From an uncultured Lachnospiraceae bacterium (lineage in GTDB: Bacteria > Bacillota_A > Clostridia > Lachnospirales > Lachnospiraceae): 26,198 nt of DNA. Shown piece by piece: positions 14,680 through 22,506 of this stretch (positions are counted from its first letter, which is position 1; the number at the start of each line of letters is the position of its first letter). The notes beneath the pieces are model-generated. The model saw only the letters and a list, made by a program, of their open reading frames with translations, was not told the origin of the DNA and made no database searches. Where the stretch lies: positions 1-26,198 of the forward strand of contig CANOBT010000076.1 of assembly GCA_947564305.1 (NCBI GenBank), read 5' to 3'. A program made the translations under genes and the position numbers.

Positions 14680-15753
14680 TCACATAACTTTTATCTCTGC
14701 ATAACCTTCCAGTTTTTTGACTATTTCATCTGCAATTCTCAAAATCTCTTTTTTGTCTTGCAGGAAAAATATTTTTTCATGTTTCTGCAATTTTTTCTCG
14801 ACATATTCGGCAGATAACCCTAAATATTCCAATTCGCCATATTCTTCGGACTCCATCAAATCCAAATATTGTGGTATCACATTGCATGCATCTACTTTTG
14901 TTTCCAGTCTATTTTCCACGCATTTACACAGCTCACTACACCTGCCTTCAAAATCCTGAAAGTAAGGGAAATTGCAGACAACATAATCGGAAATTACGCC
15001 TCTTGAAATAATATATGCACTACTTCCAAAATCCCCCGTCACTTTTTTGCTAATCTCCATCAGATTTCCCGGAATTCCAATAATAATCAAATCAGGATTC
15101 TCTTTAATCTCAATTTGTTTTATATAATGATTAAACCTTAATATTTTTTCCTTATTAGTTCCGTATTCTCTTAATACACTCTGAGGAATACTGTCTATAT
15201 CTCGGATTAACCTCATTTCTCTCTTAGATGATACTAATTTTACTGCATATCCCTTTGCTTTCAATTCATCATAAATTTTTAATTGCACATCTTGAGAGTT
15301 TAATTCGGCAAATATATCTGTGATTAATACTACCGGAATATCTATCTCAAATATTTCATTTTCCATCTTGATATCCCGATACGTCTCATATAATATATGT
15401 AGCTTATCTTTATCAATATATGATTTTATTATTTGCAATTCCTGTTCGGTAAAATCTCTACATACGATTACATCTAAATTCTTTTCCGCACATTCATGTA
15501 TGATAGGCATGATACTATTGGTAAAATTCAAACTATACCGACTATTTACAAGACAAATACAATCATATGCCGATTCAACTTGTCTAAGACTGGCTTGTAT
15601 CACTATCTCTTCATCACCTATCAAAAGCGAAGTATCTCCATATCCCCATCCTCTTGGACTTACAATCCCGCACACACGATACTCTTTCTGGTCTATATGT
15701 TGCAAAGTATTTTTCAGTGTTGCGTCATAAGGAAAAATAACCATATTATACAT
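14680..15753 (-). CDS. TIGR04066-like peptide maturation partner protein (cluster 1)
   Basis: A 357-residue soluble protein of unknown mechanism that accompanies CcpM-type radical SAM enzymes. Visible blocks are an opening MYNMVIFPYD, a middle alpha/beta segment (PVVLITDIFAELNSQDVQL, then DELKAKGYAVKLVSSK), LIIIGIPGNLMEISKKVTGD, SAYIISRG and the late PQYLDLMESEEYGELEYLGLS. All recur in the cluster 2 copy at roughly 35-40 percent identity by eye. The VLITD..AELNSQD..LKIYDELKAKGY stretch looks like a P-loop or Rossmann half without the GKT motif, so nucleotide use is doubtful. The start at 15753 is chosen for GAGGAG seven bases upstream and for agreement with the cluster 2 protein. It begins 4 nt after the radical SAM stop. 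It may present the precursor to the maturase, which is inferred. Confidence 0.8.
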   Translation of the reverse strand: MYNMVIFPYDATLKNTLQHIDQKEYRVCGIVSPRGWGYGDTSLLIGDEEIVIQASLRQVESAYDCICLVNSRYSLNFTNSIMPIIHECAEKNLDVIVCRDFTEQELQIIKSYIDKDKLHILYETYRDIKMENEIFEIDIPVVLITDIFAELNSQDVQLKIYDELKAKGYAVKLVSSKREMRLIRDIDSIPQSVLREYGTNKEKILRFNHYIKQIEIKENPDLIIIGIPGNLMEISKKVTGDFGSSAYIISRGVISDYVVCNFPYFQDFEGRCSELCKCVENRLETKVDACNVIPQYLDLMESEEYGELEYLGLSAEYVEKKLQKHEKIFFLQDKKEILRIADEIVKKLEGYAEIKVM

Positions 15754-15757
15754 CTCT

Positions 15758-17212
15758 CTACTCCTCTGAAAAAATAACTTCTGGCTCACCTACCAAAGAA
15801 TCAGATTCAAAATCATAACCTAATTCCTTCAAAACGGCACAGTCCTTTAGCACTTCCTCCGTACCATGCTTTACTTGTTTGCAGCATTTCAATATATTTT
15901 CGGATATGTTGTCTTCCTTACTGTCACAACATTGAATACATGTTGTACATTCCGCATACGCCCAACAATTATGGCAATTATCTTCTGTATACTTTTCTAA
16001 ATTAAGTACCTTTTGAGCCTTCCCAATATCTATTCCTTCTTCTATCGTTCCCAATTTACAGATATTGGCAATTTCACAGACTCTTTCACATGGCAGTATA
16101 TTCCCTTCCGCCGTAACAAAGGCTCTATTAACAATCGGAATACACGGACCGCCTCTGTGCCATTTTGCCGGAACTTCTCTTCTTCCCAATTGGTGTCTCA
16201 TCGTGTCAAATTGTTTCATACGTCCTATATATCCATCCAGCAAAATTGAAACATGTTTTGAGTCCAATCGATGTAACATACCCAAAAAGCTTTTAAATAA
16301 CTCATACTGCTGTTCTTGTAAAAACTCATCCGAAATATCACTTTCTGACTTTGCATATGAAGAACTCACAGTACTTGCTGAGAAGAACGAATCCGAAAAC
16401 AGCTCATCGCCATGGAAATAATTTTCCAAACACGAAAATCCGTCATTTGCCAGCATAACTGTATTGAATTGTACAGATTCCTGATAATAGCTTTCTGATT
16501 TTTCCTTAATTCTTTTAATGTTCCTCATCATTATATCATAAGAACCTTCTTCTTTATTTGCAAAAACTCTGCTCCGATTATGGATTTCTCTCGGACCATC
16601 CACACTGATCGTCAATTTAAACTGATGCTCTATCATATAATCAATAACTTTTTCTGATAAAAGCGTGGCATTTGTTGTCATTACATACACCACTTCTTTT
16701 CCATCCGCCATTTCATCTGCATATTTCACACATTTCTTTATCAGCTCGAATTCCAGCAATGGCTCACCACCGTAAAATCCTATAAAGATTTTATGTCTTT
16801 CCTTAGAATGTTGAATCAGAAAATCTATTGCTTTTTTGGCAGTGTCAAATGTCATTCTTGTATTTGAATGTCCACGCGTTTTATAATTTCCCGAATATAT
16901 ACAATACTCACATCGAAGGTTACAATTCTGTGTTACCTGCAATATCAAATTCCCCATTCTGGTTTGTAACGCAAAAGGCAGCAGCTCTGTATAAGGATGC
17001 TCTGTAATCTCTACTCTGTTGTTTTTCAAAAATCCTTCTTCTCTTAATATATTGATTTTTTGTAAGGTTTCTTCATCTGTATCTTTTTTTACATTTGCCA
17101 AATAATTGTATACTCTCTTATCTATCTTTAATATTTGACCAGTGTTTACATCATATAGATAAAAACCTAATGGTGTCTTGAACAAATGAATAAACGGTGC
17201 ATCTATTTTCAT
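15758..17212 (-). CDS. ccpM: Radical SAM/SPASM Cys-rich peptide maturase, CcpM type (cluster 1)
   Basis: A 484-residue radical SAM enzyme, first gene of cluster 1. The N-terminal 75 residues (FIHLFKTPLGFYLYDVNTGQ and on) resemble a small peptide-recognition domain. The iron-sulfur/SAM motif is C97-x3-C101-x2-C104 (QNCNLRCEYC), followed by YGGEP at 147-151 and ISVDGPREIH near 202-211. The C-terminal SPASM/twitch region has many cysteines: C357, C375, C379, C385, C413, C416, C422, C425, C428 and C429, enough for two auxiliary clusters. Family knowledge says such enzymes form thioether or other side-chain links on Cys-rich peptides, and the target here is probably the 54-residue precursor. AGAGGTGAGG precedes the start. 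It is notably more AT-rich than the ABC genes of the same cluster. The exact chemistry is unknown. Confidence 0.9.
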   Translation of the reverse strand: MKIDAPFIHLFKTPLGFYLYDVNTGQILKIDKRVYNYLANVKKDTDEETLQKINILREEGFLKNNRVEITEHPYTELLPFALQTRMGNLILQVTQNCNLRCEYCIYSGNYKTRGHSNTRMTFDTAKKAIDFLIQHSKERHKIFIGFYGGEPLLEFELIKKCVKYADEMADGKEVVYVMTTNATLLSEKVIDYMIEHQFKLTISVDGPREIHNRSRVFANKEEGSYDIMMRNIKRIKEKSESYYQESVQFNTVMLANDGFSCLENYFHGDELFSDSFFSASTVSSSYAKSESDISDEFLQEQQYELFKSFLGMLHRLDSKHVSILLDGYIGRMKQFDTMRHQLGRREVPAKWHRGGPCIPIVNRAFVTAEGNILPCERVCEIANICKLGTIEEGIDIGKAQKVLNLEKYTEDNCHNCWAYAECTTCIQCCDSKEDNISENILKCCKQVKHGTEEVLKDCAVLKELGYDFESDSLVGEPEVIFSEE

Positions 17213-17331
17213 TTACTGTCCTCACCTCTTTCTCATAGAGTAAACCACTCTCTCCATTCTTGTCACATTCTTAAAAATGATTGTCCAAAAATATTCTTTA
17301 AAAATTAATTCACTTTATTTATTGTATATAT

Positions 17332-17360
17332 AATTTATCATATTTATCTTATTTTGTCAA
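17332..17360 (-). promoter_or_regulatory. Promoter of peptide cluster 1
   Basis: Minus strand TTGACA (17355-17360), a 17-nt spacer, then TAAATT (17332-17337). It lies about 120 nt upstream of the radical SAM start and is the only good minus-strand promoter in the 252-bp divergent gap. Transcription would run through the whole of cluster 1. Confidence 0.65.
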
Positions 17361-17382
17361 ACAATTATTTTTTTAACTAAAT

Positions 17383-17440
17383 ATAATTCTATATTATTGT
17401 TGAATTATCAAAAAAACTTAGTATAATCATAATATAATTC
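17383..17440. repeat. Three ATAATTC/GAATTAT elements in the divergent control region
   Basis: ATAATTC occurs at 17383-17389, its inverse GAATTAT at 17402-17408, and ATAATTC again at 17434-17440. The first two form an inverted repeat with a 12-nt gap that covers the -35 box of the BlaI promoter, and the third lies just after its -10 box. This is a good place for autoregulation by BlaI. The classic TACA..TGTA half-sites of BlaI/MecI are not present, so the assignment is inferred. Confidence 0.45.
17400..17427 (+). promoter_or_regulatory. Promoter of the BlaI/M56 operon
   Basis: TTGAAT (17400-17405), a 16-nt spacer and a consensus TATAAT (17422-17427). The BlaI start lies 37 nt further on. Confidence 0.7.
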
Positions 17441-17464
17441 CTTGGCAGAAAGGTGGTGAACCAC

Positions 17465-17845
17465 ATGAAAAAAAATCTCAGCAAACATCAATTAGAAGTT
17501 ATGAAAATCCTTTGGGATAGCCAGACGCCGCTTATCGCCTCCGATATCGCCAAAAGGCACAGCAAACTCAATCTCAGCACTGTTCAGGCTGCCTTACGTG
17601 TCCTTATCAAGCTGGAAACCGTCGAGGTCGCGGATATCGTATACAGCGGAACCGTTTTAACCCGGGCTTACTGTCCTACCATATCCCGAAACGAGTATTT
17701 TAACCAGACATACCGGGATATCTCCGAAGGACTGTCCGGCGTATCGCTTATCGCGTCACTTATTGATAAGGAGACCTCCCTTGAGGAGCTGGACCGTCTG
17801 GAAGAAATCATCAAGAACAAAAGACAGGAGATTAAAGAAAAATAA
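17465..17845 (+). CDS. BlaI/MecI/CopY-family transcriptional repressor
   Basis: A 126-residue repressor. The N-terminal winged helix (LSKHQLEVMKILWDSQTPLIASDIAKR to LSTVQAALRVLIKLETVEVA) is that of the penicillinase repressor family. The C-terminal part (SLIASLIDKETSLEELDRLEEIIKNKR) is the dimer helix region. In known systems a paired M56 membrane protease triggers cleavage of this protein. The start is ATG 17465 with AAAGGTGG eight bases upstream; GTG codons at 17453 and 17456 lie inside that site. It is the first gene of a three-gene operon, overlaps the next by one base (TAATG), and diverges from peptide cluster 1. No beta-lactamase is near, so the signal is probably not a beta-lactam. Control of the peptide cluster is possible but unproven. 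Confidence 0.9.
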   Translation: MKKNLSKHQLEVMKILWDSQTPLIASDIAKRHSKLNLSTVQAALRVLIKLETVEVADIVYSGTVLTRAYCPTISRNEYFNQTYRDISEGLSGVSLIASLIDKETSLEELDRLEEIIKNKRQEIKEK

Positions 17846-18987
17846 TGTCAGTATCATTAGGTCCGTTTATAACTTGTTTCATAACTATCGCTTTTCTAAC
17901 ACTGTACCTTTATATCATACTATATCGTTCAGGCAAGCATTATATATATGGCACAAAGACGGTTTTTATCGGGATTGCCGTCATCCTGTTACGGATGTGC
18001 ATCCCTGTAAATCTCCCCTTTACCTGTTCCATATATTCCTATAAAATCCTGCCGAAAGCTACGAAACCCATTTATACGGTTATCGGGGAATCGGGATATA
18101 TGGCATTCCATATTTTTTTGCTCTGCTGGGTGGGCATCGCTATTTTCAGGCTATTCCGGCTCGGTATTGAAAAGATGCATTTACACCGTCTTGTAAAGGA
18201 ATACGCTGTCACTGACCCGGACGAGTATCCGAATATTTTCTCTTCCGTTGCAAGATGCACATCAAAGCCAATAAATATCGCTGTAGTGCCGTACCATATA
18301 TCGCCCTCCATTACCGGATTGCTGCACCCGACCCTTCTGTTTCCTGTAAGATGCGAGGCTCTCCCCCGGGAGGACCTGGATTATATATGCATGCACGAGA
18401 TTACTCATTATGAAAACCATGACCTTTGGGTAAAGCTCTTGATGGAAATCGTCTCCTGTATCCATTGGTGGAATCCTTTCGTATATCAGTTAAAGCAGGA
18501 ATACTCGCTGGCATTGGAACTTGCAAATGACCATCATCTCATCAATGCCTGTTCCAACTTTAATCATACAGATTACGCCCGGCTGCTTGTAGAGACGGCG
18601 AAGAGCATCTCGCATTCCCGCCGCGGCGTTCCAGGCGGGGCAATATCTTTTGCAAGGGAGAAAAAGTCTGATTTGTCTACACGGATTGATTTTATATTAA
18701 AAGAACCTTCTCAAAAAAAGAGCAGAAATAAAATCATTAACATTCATGCTGTCATTATAGGTATGGTAATGGTATTTTCTTTGCTGTTTGTTTTTGAACC
18801 TTCTTCACGGATACCACCCATTGCAGAAGATGGTACTTTCGAGATGAATCCCGAAAATACATATTTAATTCAAACATCAGACGGATATGAAATTTATATA
18901 GAAGATAAATATGCGACAACCATTTTAGAGCTGCCTGAAGATTTTAAAAATTATGAGATATATAGGAAAGGAGACTTATCCAAATGA
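17845..18987 (+). CDS. M56-family (BlaR1-like) membrane metallopeptidase, short sensor tail
   Basis: A 380-residue membrane protease. Helices lie near 8-27, 38-58 and 84-104. The zinc motif H184-E-I-T-H188 in CMHEITHYENHDLW is followed by the downstream helix IVSCIHWWNPFVYQ. The downstream glutamate ligand may be E225 in LALELANDH. A last helix (about 298-318) precedes an external tail of about 60 residues. True BlaR1/MecR1 have a 250-residue penicillin-binding sensor there, which is missing, so the signal is different, perhaps sensed by the short tail (YLIQTSDGYEIYIEDKYATT) or by the secreted protein encoded next. It overlaps both neighbours (TAATG before, ATGA after). It probably inactivates the BlaI-type repressor on signal. 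Confidence 0.9.
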   Translation: MSVSLGPFITCFITIAFLTLYLYIILYRSGKHYIYGTKTVFIGIAVILLRMCIPVNLPFTCSIYSYKILPKATKPIYTVIGESGYMAFHIFLLCWVGIAIFRLFRLGIEKMHLHRLVKEYAVTDPDEYPNIFSSVARCTSKPINIAVVPYHISPSITGLLHPTLLFPVRCEALPREDLDYICMHEITHYENHDLWVKLLMEIVSCIHWWNPFVYQLKQEYSLALELANDHHLINACSNFNHTDYARLLVETAKSISHSRRGVPGGAISFAREKKSDLSTRIDFILKEPSQKKSRNKIINIHAVIIGMVMVFSLLFVFEPSSRIPPIAEDGTFEMNPENTYLIQTSDGYEIYIEDKYATTILELPEDFKNYEIYRKGDLSK

Positions 18988-19235
18988 TCAACAAAAAGAG
19001 CCAACTATTACTTGTTTCATTAAGCTTTATCTGCACTTTAACCTTGCTGTTTTGCACAAGCGCTCAAGCTGCGACAGCTACTGCCCCCAAGCCCATTACC
19101 ACCAGTTCCGTTTCCAATGCTACCCCTTTTTCTGATAACATCGGCTGGAGATATAAAACTATAAAAGGGACATTATACAAACGCCAGTATAATTATTCAA
19201 CCAACCAATGGATTGGAAACTGGATAAAGGCCTAG
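18984..19235 (+). CDS. Small secreted protein (83 residues) of the BlaI/M56 operon
   Basis: The first 28 or so residues are a clear signal peptide: NKKSQ, then a hydrophobic stretch LLLVSLSFICTLTLLFC, then a TSAQA cleavage site. The mature part is about 54 residues, Ser/Thr-rich at first, then aromatic and basic (DNIGWRYKTIKGTLYKRQYN, then WIGNWIKA). The start overlaps the M56 stop by 4 nt, and AAAGGAG lies about 12 bases upstream. I recall similar short W-R-Y-K-x-I-x-G-x-L-Y-K-R proteins in Lachnospiraceae but no known function. Its place suggests it is the effector or ligand of the M56 protease system. A terminator follows. Confidence 0.8.
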   Translation: MINKKSQLLLVSLSFICTLTLLFCTSAQAATATAPKPITTSSVSNATPFSDNIGWRYKTIKGTLYKRQYNYSTNQWIGNWIKA

Positions 19236-19253
19236 CGCCTTACCCTCTTTGTC

Positions 19254-19290
19254 AAGGAGAGCAACTCAAAAAAGCTGTCTCTCCTTTTTT
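19254..19290 (+). terminator. Terminator of the BlaI/M56 operon
   Basis: Stem AAGGAGAG (19254-19261) / CTCTCCTT (19279-19286), loop of 17 nt, followed by a run of T to 19290. It separates this operon from the convergent carrier/exporter relic. Confidence 0.8.
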
Positions 19291-19296
19291 GCCGCC

Positions 19297-19503
19297 TTAT
19301 GCCCCGTTAAAGTTTTCGTTATTCTGATTTTTTACAACCATATTGCATATGTTGGAAAACGTATCAAATTTACCGTCAACAACTTCTTTTACAGGTATCG
19401 AGACTCCCAGTTCTTCCTCTATTTTACAATAGATATAAACAAGGGTTCTTGGAGCTATCCCCAACTCGATTCCCATAAGCTTTTTGTCCATAAATTCTGT
19501 CTT
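19297..19503 (-). pseudogene. Truncated third acyl-carrier-like gene (relic)
   Basis: The frame from about 19503 to the stop at 19297 reads KTEFMDKKLMGIELG, then RTLVYIYCKIEEELGVSIP and VDGKFDTFSNI. It aligns without gaps to residues from about 21 to the end of the cluster 1 carrier-like protein, and equally to the cluster 2 one. The first 20 residues are gone, replaced by an exporter fragment in another frame. The ATG at 19491 has no ribosome site, so it is probably not made. The carrier serine position is proline here. It differs from both intact copies, so it came from a third paralogous cluster. Confidence 0.75.
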
Positions 19504-19656
19504 GCACGAAACAATGTTTTCCTTACTCTTCCGTATAATTCCAGTGAAATTTTATTTTGCAGATCAGCAAATAATTTAGCCTGTAATAGACTAACCGACT
19601 CCATAGCTAAAAGAAATAAAAATAACCATTCTCTTTTTTATTATCTTCCCCATCAT
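19500..19656 (-). pseudogene. Relic of the cluster 2 ABC exporter gene (5' end only)
   Basis: Directly after the cluster 2 ATPase stop (as in cluster 1), an ATG at 19653 or 19656 reads MGKIIKKRMVIFISFSYG, matching the first 20 residues of the cluster 1 exporter (MKGIIKKRYILLIFFCYT). The frame then ends at 19591. In the next frame, from about 19612 to 19500, AMESVSLLQAKLFADLQNK and LYGRVRKTLFRAR match exporter residues 59-95. So about 38 residues were deleted with a frameshift, and everything after residue 95, including the ATPase domain, is lost. The relic runs into the truncated carrier-like gene near 19500. No functional exporter can come from this locus. Confidence 0.8.
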
Positions 19657-19658
19657 AA

Positions 19659-20405
19659 TCAGGCTCCAAAAGTATCTTTCTGCAATTCTATCACTTTCTC
19701 ATAAAACTCCTTCTGCGAACATCTTCTCTTCACATCCCGCACAATCTTCCCGTCCTTGATAAGCAAAAGCCTTGTGCAATAGCTTGCCATATAGGGATCA
19801 TGGGTAACAAGCACAATATTCTTTTTCAGCTCACGATATATTTTCCCCAATGTCTGTATGACCATCTTTGCCGACCTCAGATCCAGATTTCCCGTCGGCT
19901 CATCCGCAAAGATAATATCAGGATTGTTGATGAGCGCGCGGCAGATTGCAACCCGCTGCTTTTCCCCTCCCGACAGCTCATATGGATTTTTCTCGGTCAG
20001 ATGCGCCAGATCAAAATATTTTGCCTGTCTCTTTGCCCTCCTGTAGCACTCAATCTCCCGCATATGTTCTAACACCATAGGGAGCATGATATTTTCAAGC
20101 ACCGACAAACTGTCCATCAAGTAATAATCCTGGTAAATGAACCCAATCTCGCTGCGCCTTATCTGTGCCAGCCTGTCGCCCCGGATGCCTCTTGTGTCCT
20201 CGCCCATGAAGTAAAGTTTCCCCTTTGTGGGCAGGTCGATAAGCCCCAGCAGTTTAAGCAGCGTCGTCTTGCCTGAGCCGGAACGCCCCATGATTCCTAC
20301 AAATTCCTGTTCATGTATCACAAAATTCAGTTCCTTCAAAACCTCCGTACCCTCGCAGTAGCTGCGGCAGAGGTTCTCCGCTCTCAGCACCTCTCTCTTA
20401 CTCAT
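19659..20405 (-). CDS. ABC ATPase of FtsX-type peptide immunity/sensing transporter (cluster 2)
   Basis: A 248-residue ATPase, clearly the paralogue of the cluster 1 ATPase (same FVGIMG.SG.GKTTLLK, PTKGKLYF, QDYYLMDSLSV.ENIMLPMVL). Walker A is GRSGSGKTT at 40-48, the signature LSGGEKQR at 144-151, and Walker B DIIFADEPTGNLD near 163-175. It lacks the charged N-terminal extension of the cluster 1 copy. Its ATG overlaps the permease stop by 8 nt (ATGAGTAA), with GGAGAGG five bases upstream. It should pair with the 702-residue permease to protect against, or sense, the cluster 2 peptide. The exporter that should follow is only a relic. Confidence 0.9.
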   Translation of the reverse strand: MSKREVLRAENLCRSYCEGTEVLKELNFVIHEQEFVGIMGRSGSGKTTLLKLLGLIDLPTKGKLYFMGEDTRGIRGDRLAQIRRSEIGFIYQDYYLMDSLSVLENIMLPMVLEHMREIECYRRAKRQAKYFDLAHLTEKNPYELSGGEKQRVAICRALINNPDIIFADEPTGNLDLRSAKMVIQTLGKIYRELKKNIVLVTHDPYMASYCTRLLLIKDGKIVRDVKRRCSQKEFYEKVIELQKDTFGA

Positions 20406-22506
20406 AATCCCTCTCCGCCTTTCCTGAAAATACTGCGCTTAAGAAATATACATAGATTCCTTCTATTACAATATATCCGCCGCAGACCATGCTCTCCCGG
20501 CAAATGCAATCTTTTATCACGTCTCCCTCAAACATCCTGGCGCGGAAAGTCGCCGCCATAAATACCAGGACTGCAAGCAGCATGATAATTGCAGGGAGCC
20601 AGTAAAAGAACAGCGTCTCTCTCTTATAAAGCGCTTTCCTCTGTCTCTCGGGCATCCCCATTTTTTTCAGGAAGACCGCCCTTTCATGTTTCTCTTTGAA
20701 CTCCATCCGCATCTTGATCAAAAAGAAAACAGAGCTGATAACGCCAAACGTCAGGATCATGAACAGATTTACAACCGCTTTCAACATCCTCTCCACTTCG
20801 CAATCCCGTTTCTGGCGTTTTGCCGAATAGTGGAACCGCACCTGCGAATCGTAATTTCCCACATACTGATGGCGTTCTTCCAGCTCCTCAAGCTTGCGGT
20901 CAATCGCATCAATATCCCCCTCCTTCGCATTGAAAAGAATCAGCCTTGTAGGTCCCTGTATCCTCACCGGCTCAAAATCATCATCTGTCATCTTCTCCAC
21001 CATCTCTGCCGGAAGGCTTGTCACCGCATCTACAGACTTCCATTCTTCCTTTGCAGTTTCAAAATATTCATCCGAAAACACCACAAGATTTTCCACCTTC
21101 ACCTGGCTAAAGCACCCGGTAAGGCTCCCAAACTCCTCCCCCGCTACCGTTCTCTCATAATAAGTATTCGCCGTGTTCCCCCAGTCGTAGAGCAGACACG
21201 GAATGCCCACATGCAGGTTCGGCCTTTTCTTCGCATAGAACCAGTCAATGGGCTGTGCCTTCACGGAACGGTCCTGCTGGTGGACAAGATATACCTTCTT
21301 TCCCTCTTTATCCAACCCCAGGTCACGCTCCGAATATTCCGGGTCTGTCCGTCTCTTCAATATATTATATGTGGACTCGGAAATACCAATCTGCTGCCCC
21401 TGTATCCGCTTTTCAATGCCCCGCTCTTCCCTCTCCGTCTTATCGGCATTCGAAACCCTCACCATCGGATACTCTGTAAACTCCAGCTCATATTCCCGCT
21501 GCAAGGAATCGAAAACCTCCGTATCTTCCTCGTCGGCAATACACATAAAATCATAGGGAAACAAAGAGTCCAAAGACTCTGCCGCCTGGACGGCAACAAA
21601 CTGCATCCCAAAATAAAATACCGCCCAGCTCGCCAGCATAGAGAACACAAACACATACCGAAACACCGTACGGAATCGGTAGTAGAACTGGCTCCTCACA
21701 AGGAGATGCCTGAGATATCCCCGTTTTTTCTCCCGTCTTGCAAGAAACCATGCCCCCGCATATTTCACTGCCAGATGCACCCCGAGCAAAAATCCGATCA
21801 AAAGCCAGATGCTTTCATGATGGTAAGGACGCGAATACATCCGCGCAGACACCGCGCTGACCGCACATCCAAATATGATCCAGACTAACGGAACACTGAC
21901 TTTCCTTTTTTCTTTTCTCGCGCTCTCCTTTGTGGCAACAGCCAGCCGGAAATCCTTCTCAAGTTCCCACATAAGAAGGATGCCAAGCACATATACCCCA
22001 AGCGTCACCGCACAGACCATCGGATAAAGCCCCGCCGAAACCTTTCCGAAAACAATCGAGCCTTCCGATTTCCGAAAAAGAATGTTTTTCACAAGATAAA
22101 AAAACATATTTCCAAGCAGCAGCCCAAACACCAGCGAAATCCCATAGCTGATGATAATCTCCTGTATAAACATGCGGTTCATATCTTTCTTCGATATCCC
22201 CATTCTCTGGAACATCACATAATCCGGCGCCCGTTTCCCCAAGTAAGTGACCATCACTGCAATGATCAGCACAATCCCGCAGATGACAAAAGGCACGGCT
22301 GCCGACATAAAAATCGTACTGATCCCGTCCTCCATAAGGAAATAGTCCTCGCTGTGCAAAGCGCTGAGTGCATGGTAACTGGCCAACCCTGCAAAAGAAA
22401 AGGCAATGATCAGTATCTCGCAGAAAACAACTAGGGCAAATTCCTTTTTATTGTACAGGAAATTCTTCCATATTATATAAGAAAACAGTTTCCGTTTCTT
22501 TGTCAT
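20398..22506 (-). CDS. BceB-like FtsX permease (cluster 2)
   Basis: A 702-residue permease matching residues 178-882 of the cluster 1 fusion. It opens with KLFSYIIWKNFLYNKKEFAL. Helices lie near 24-45, 65-88, 115-142, 160-180, 205-220, 232-252 and 283-303. An extracellular domain of about 270 residues (LFPYDFMCIADEED to FHYSAKRQKRDCE) follows, then three last helices and FLKKMGMPERQRKAL. The large domain between helices seven and eight is the hallmark of BceB-type peptide-resistance permeases. YPMVRVSN, IQGQQIGIS, VHQQDRSVKAQPIDW and GPTRLILF are shared with the paralogue. It overlaps the gene before by 4 nt (ATGA) and the ATPase by 8 nt, so all three are coupled. Confidence 0.87.
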   Translation of the reverse strand: MTKKRKLFSYIIWKNFLYNKKEFALVVFCEILIIAFSFAGLASYHALSALHSEDYFLMEDGISTIFMSAAVPFVICGIVLIIAVMVTYLGKRAPDYVMFQRMGISKKDMNRMFIQEIIISYGISLVFGLLLGNMFFYLVKNILFRKSEGSIVFGKVSAGLYPMVCAVTLGVYVLGILLMWELEKDFRLAVATKESARKEKRKVSVPLVWIIFGCAVSAVSARMYSRPYHHESIWLLIGFLLGVHLAVKYAGAWFLARREKKRGYLRHLLVRSQFYYRFRTVFRYVFVFSMLASWAVFYFGMQFVAVQAAESLDSLFPYDFMCIADEEDTEVFDSLQREYELEFTEYPMVRVSNADKTEREERGIEKRIQGQQIGISESTYNILKRRTDPEYSERDLGLDKEGKKVYLVHQQDRSVKAQPIDWFYAKKRPNLHVGIPCLLYDWGNTANTYYERTVAGEEFGSLTGCFSQVKVENLVVFSDEYFETAKEEWKSVDAVTSLPAEMVEKMTDDDFEPVRIQGPTRLILFNAKEGDIDAIDRKLEELEERHQYVGNYDSQVRFHYSAKRQKRDCEVERMLKAVVNLFMILTFGVISSVFFLIKMRMEFKEKHERAVFLKKMGMPERQRKALYKRETLFFYWLPAIIMLLAVLVFMAATFRARMFEGDVIKDCICRESMVCGGYIVIEGIYVYFLSAVFSGKAERDYE

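Noticed and set aside
17213..17464. Classic BlaI TACA..TGTA operator
   Set aside because: The region was read for this dyad and no copy was found; only the ATAATTC elements are reported.
20686..21888. 400-codon plus-strand frame opposite the cluster 2 permease
   Set aside because: It is an antisense shadow of a GC-rich gene: rich in His, Pro and Arg, no domain, no ribosome site.
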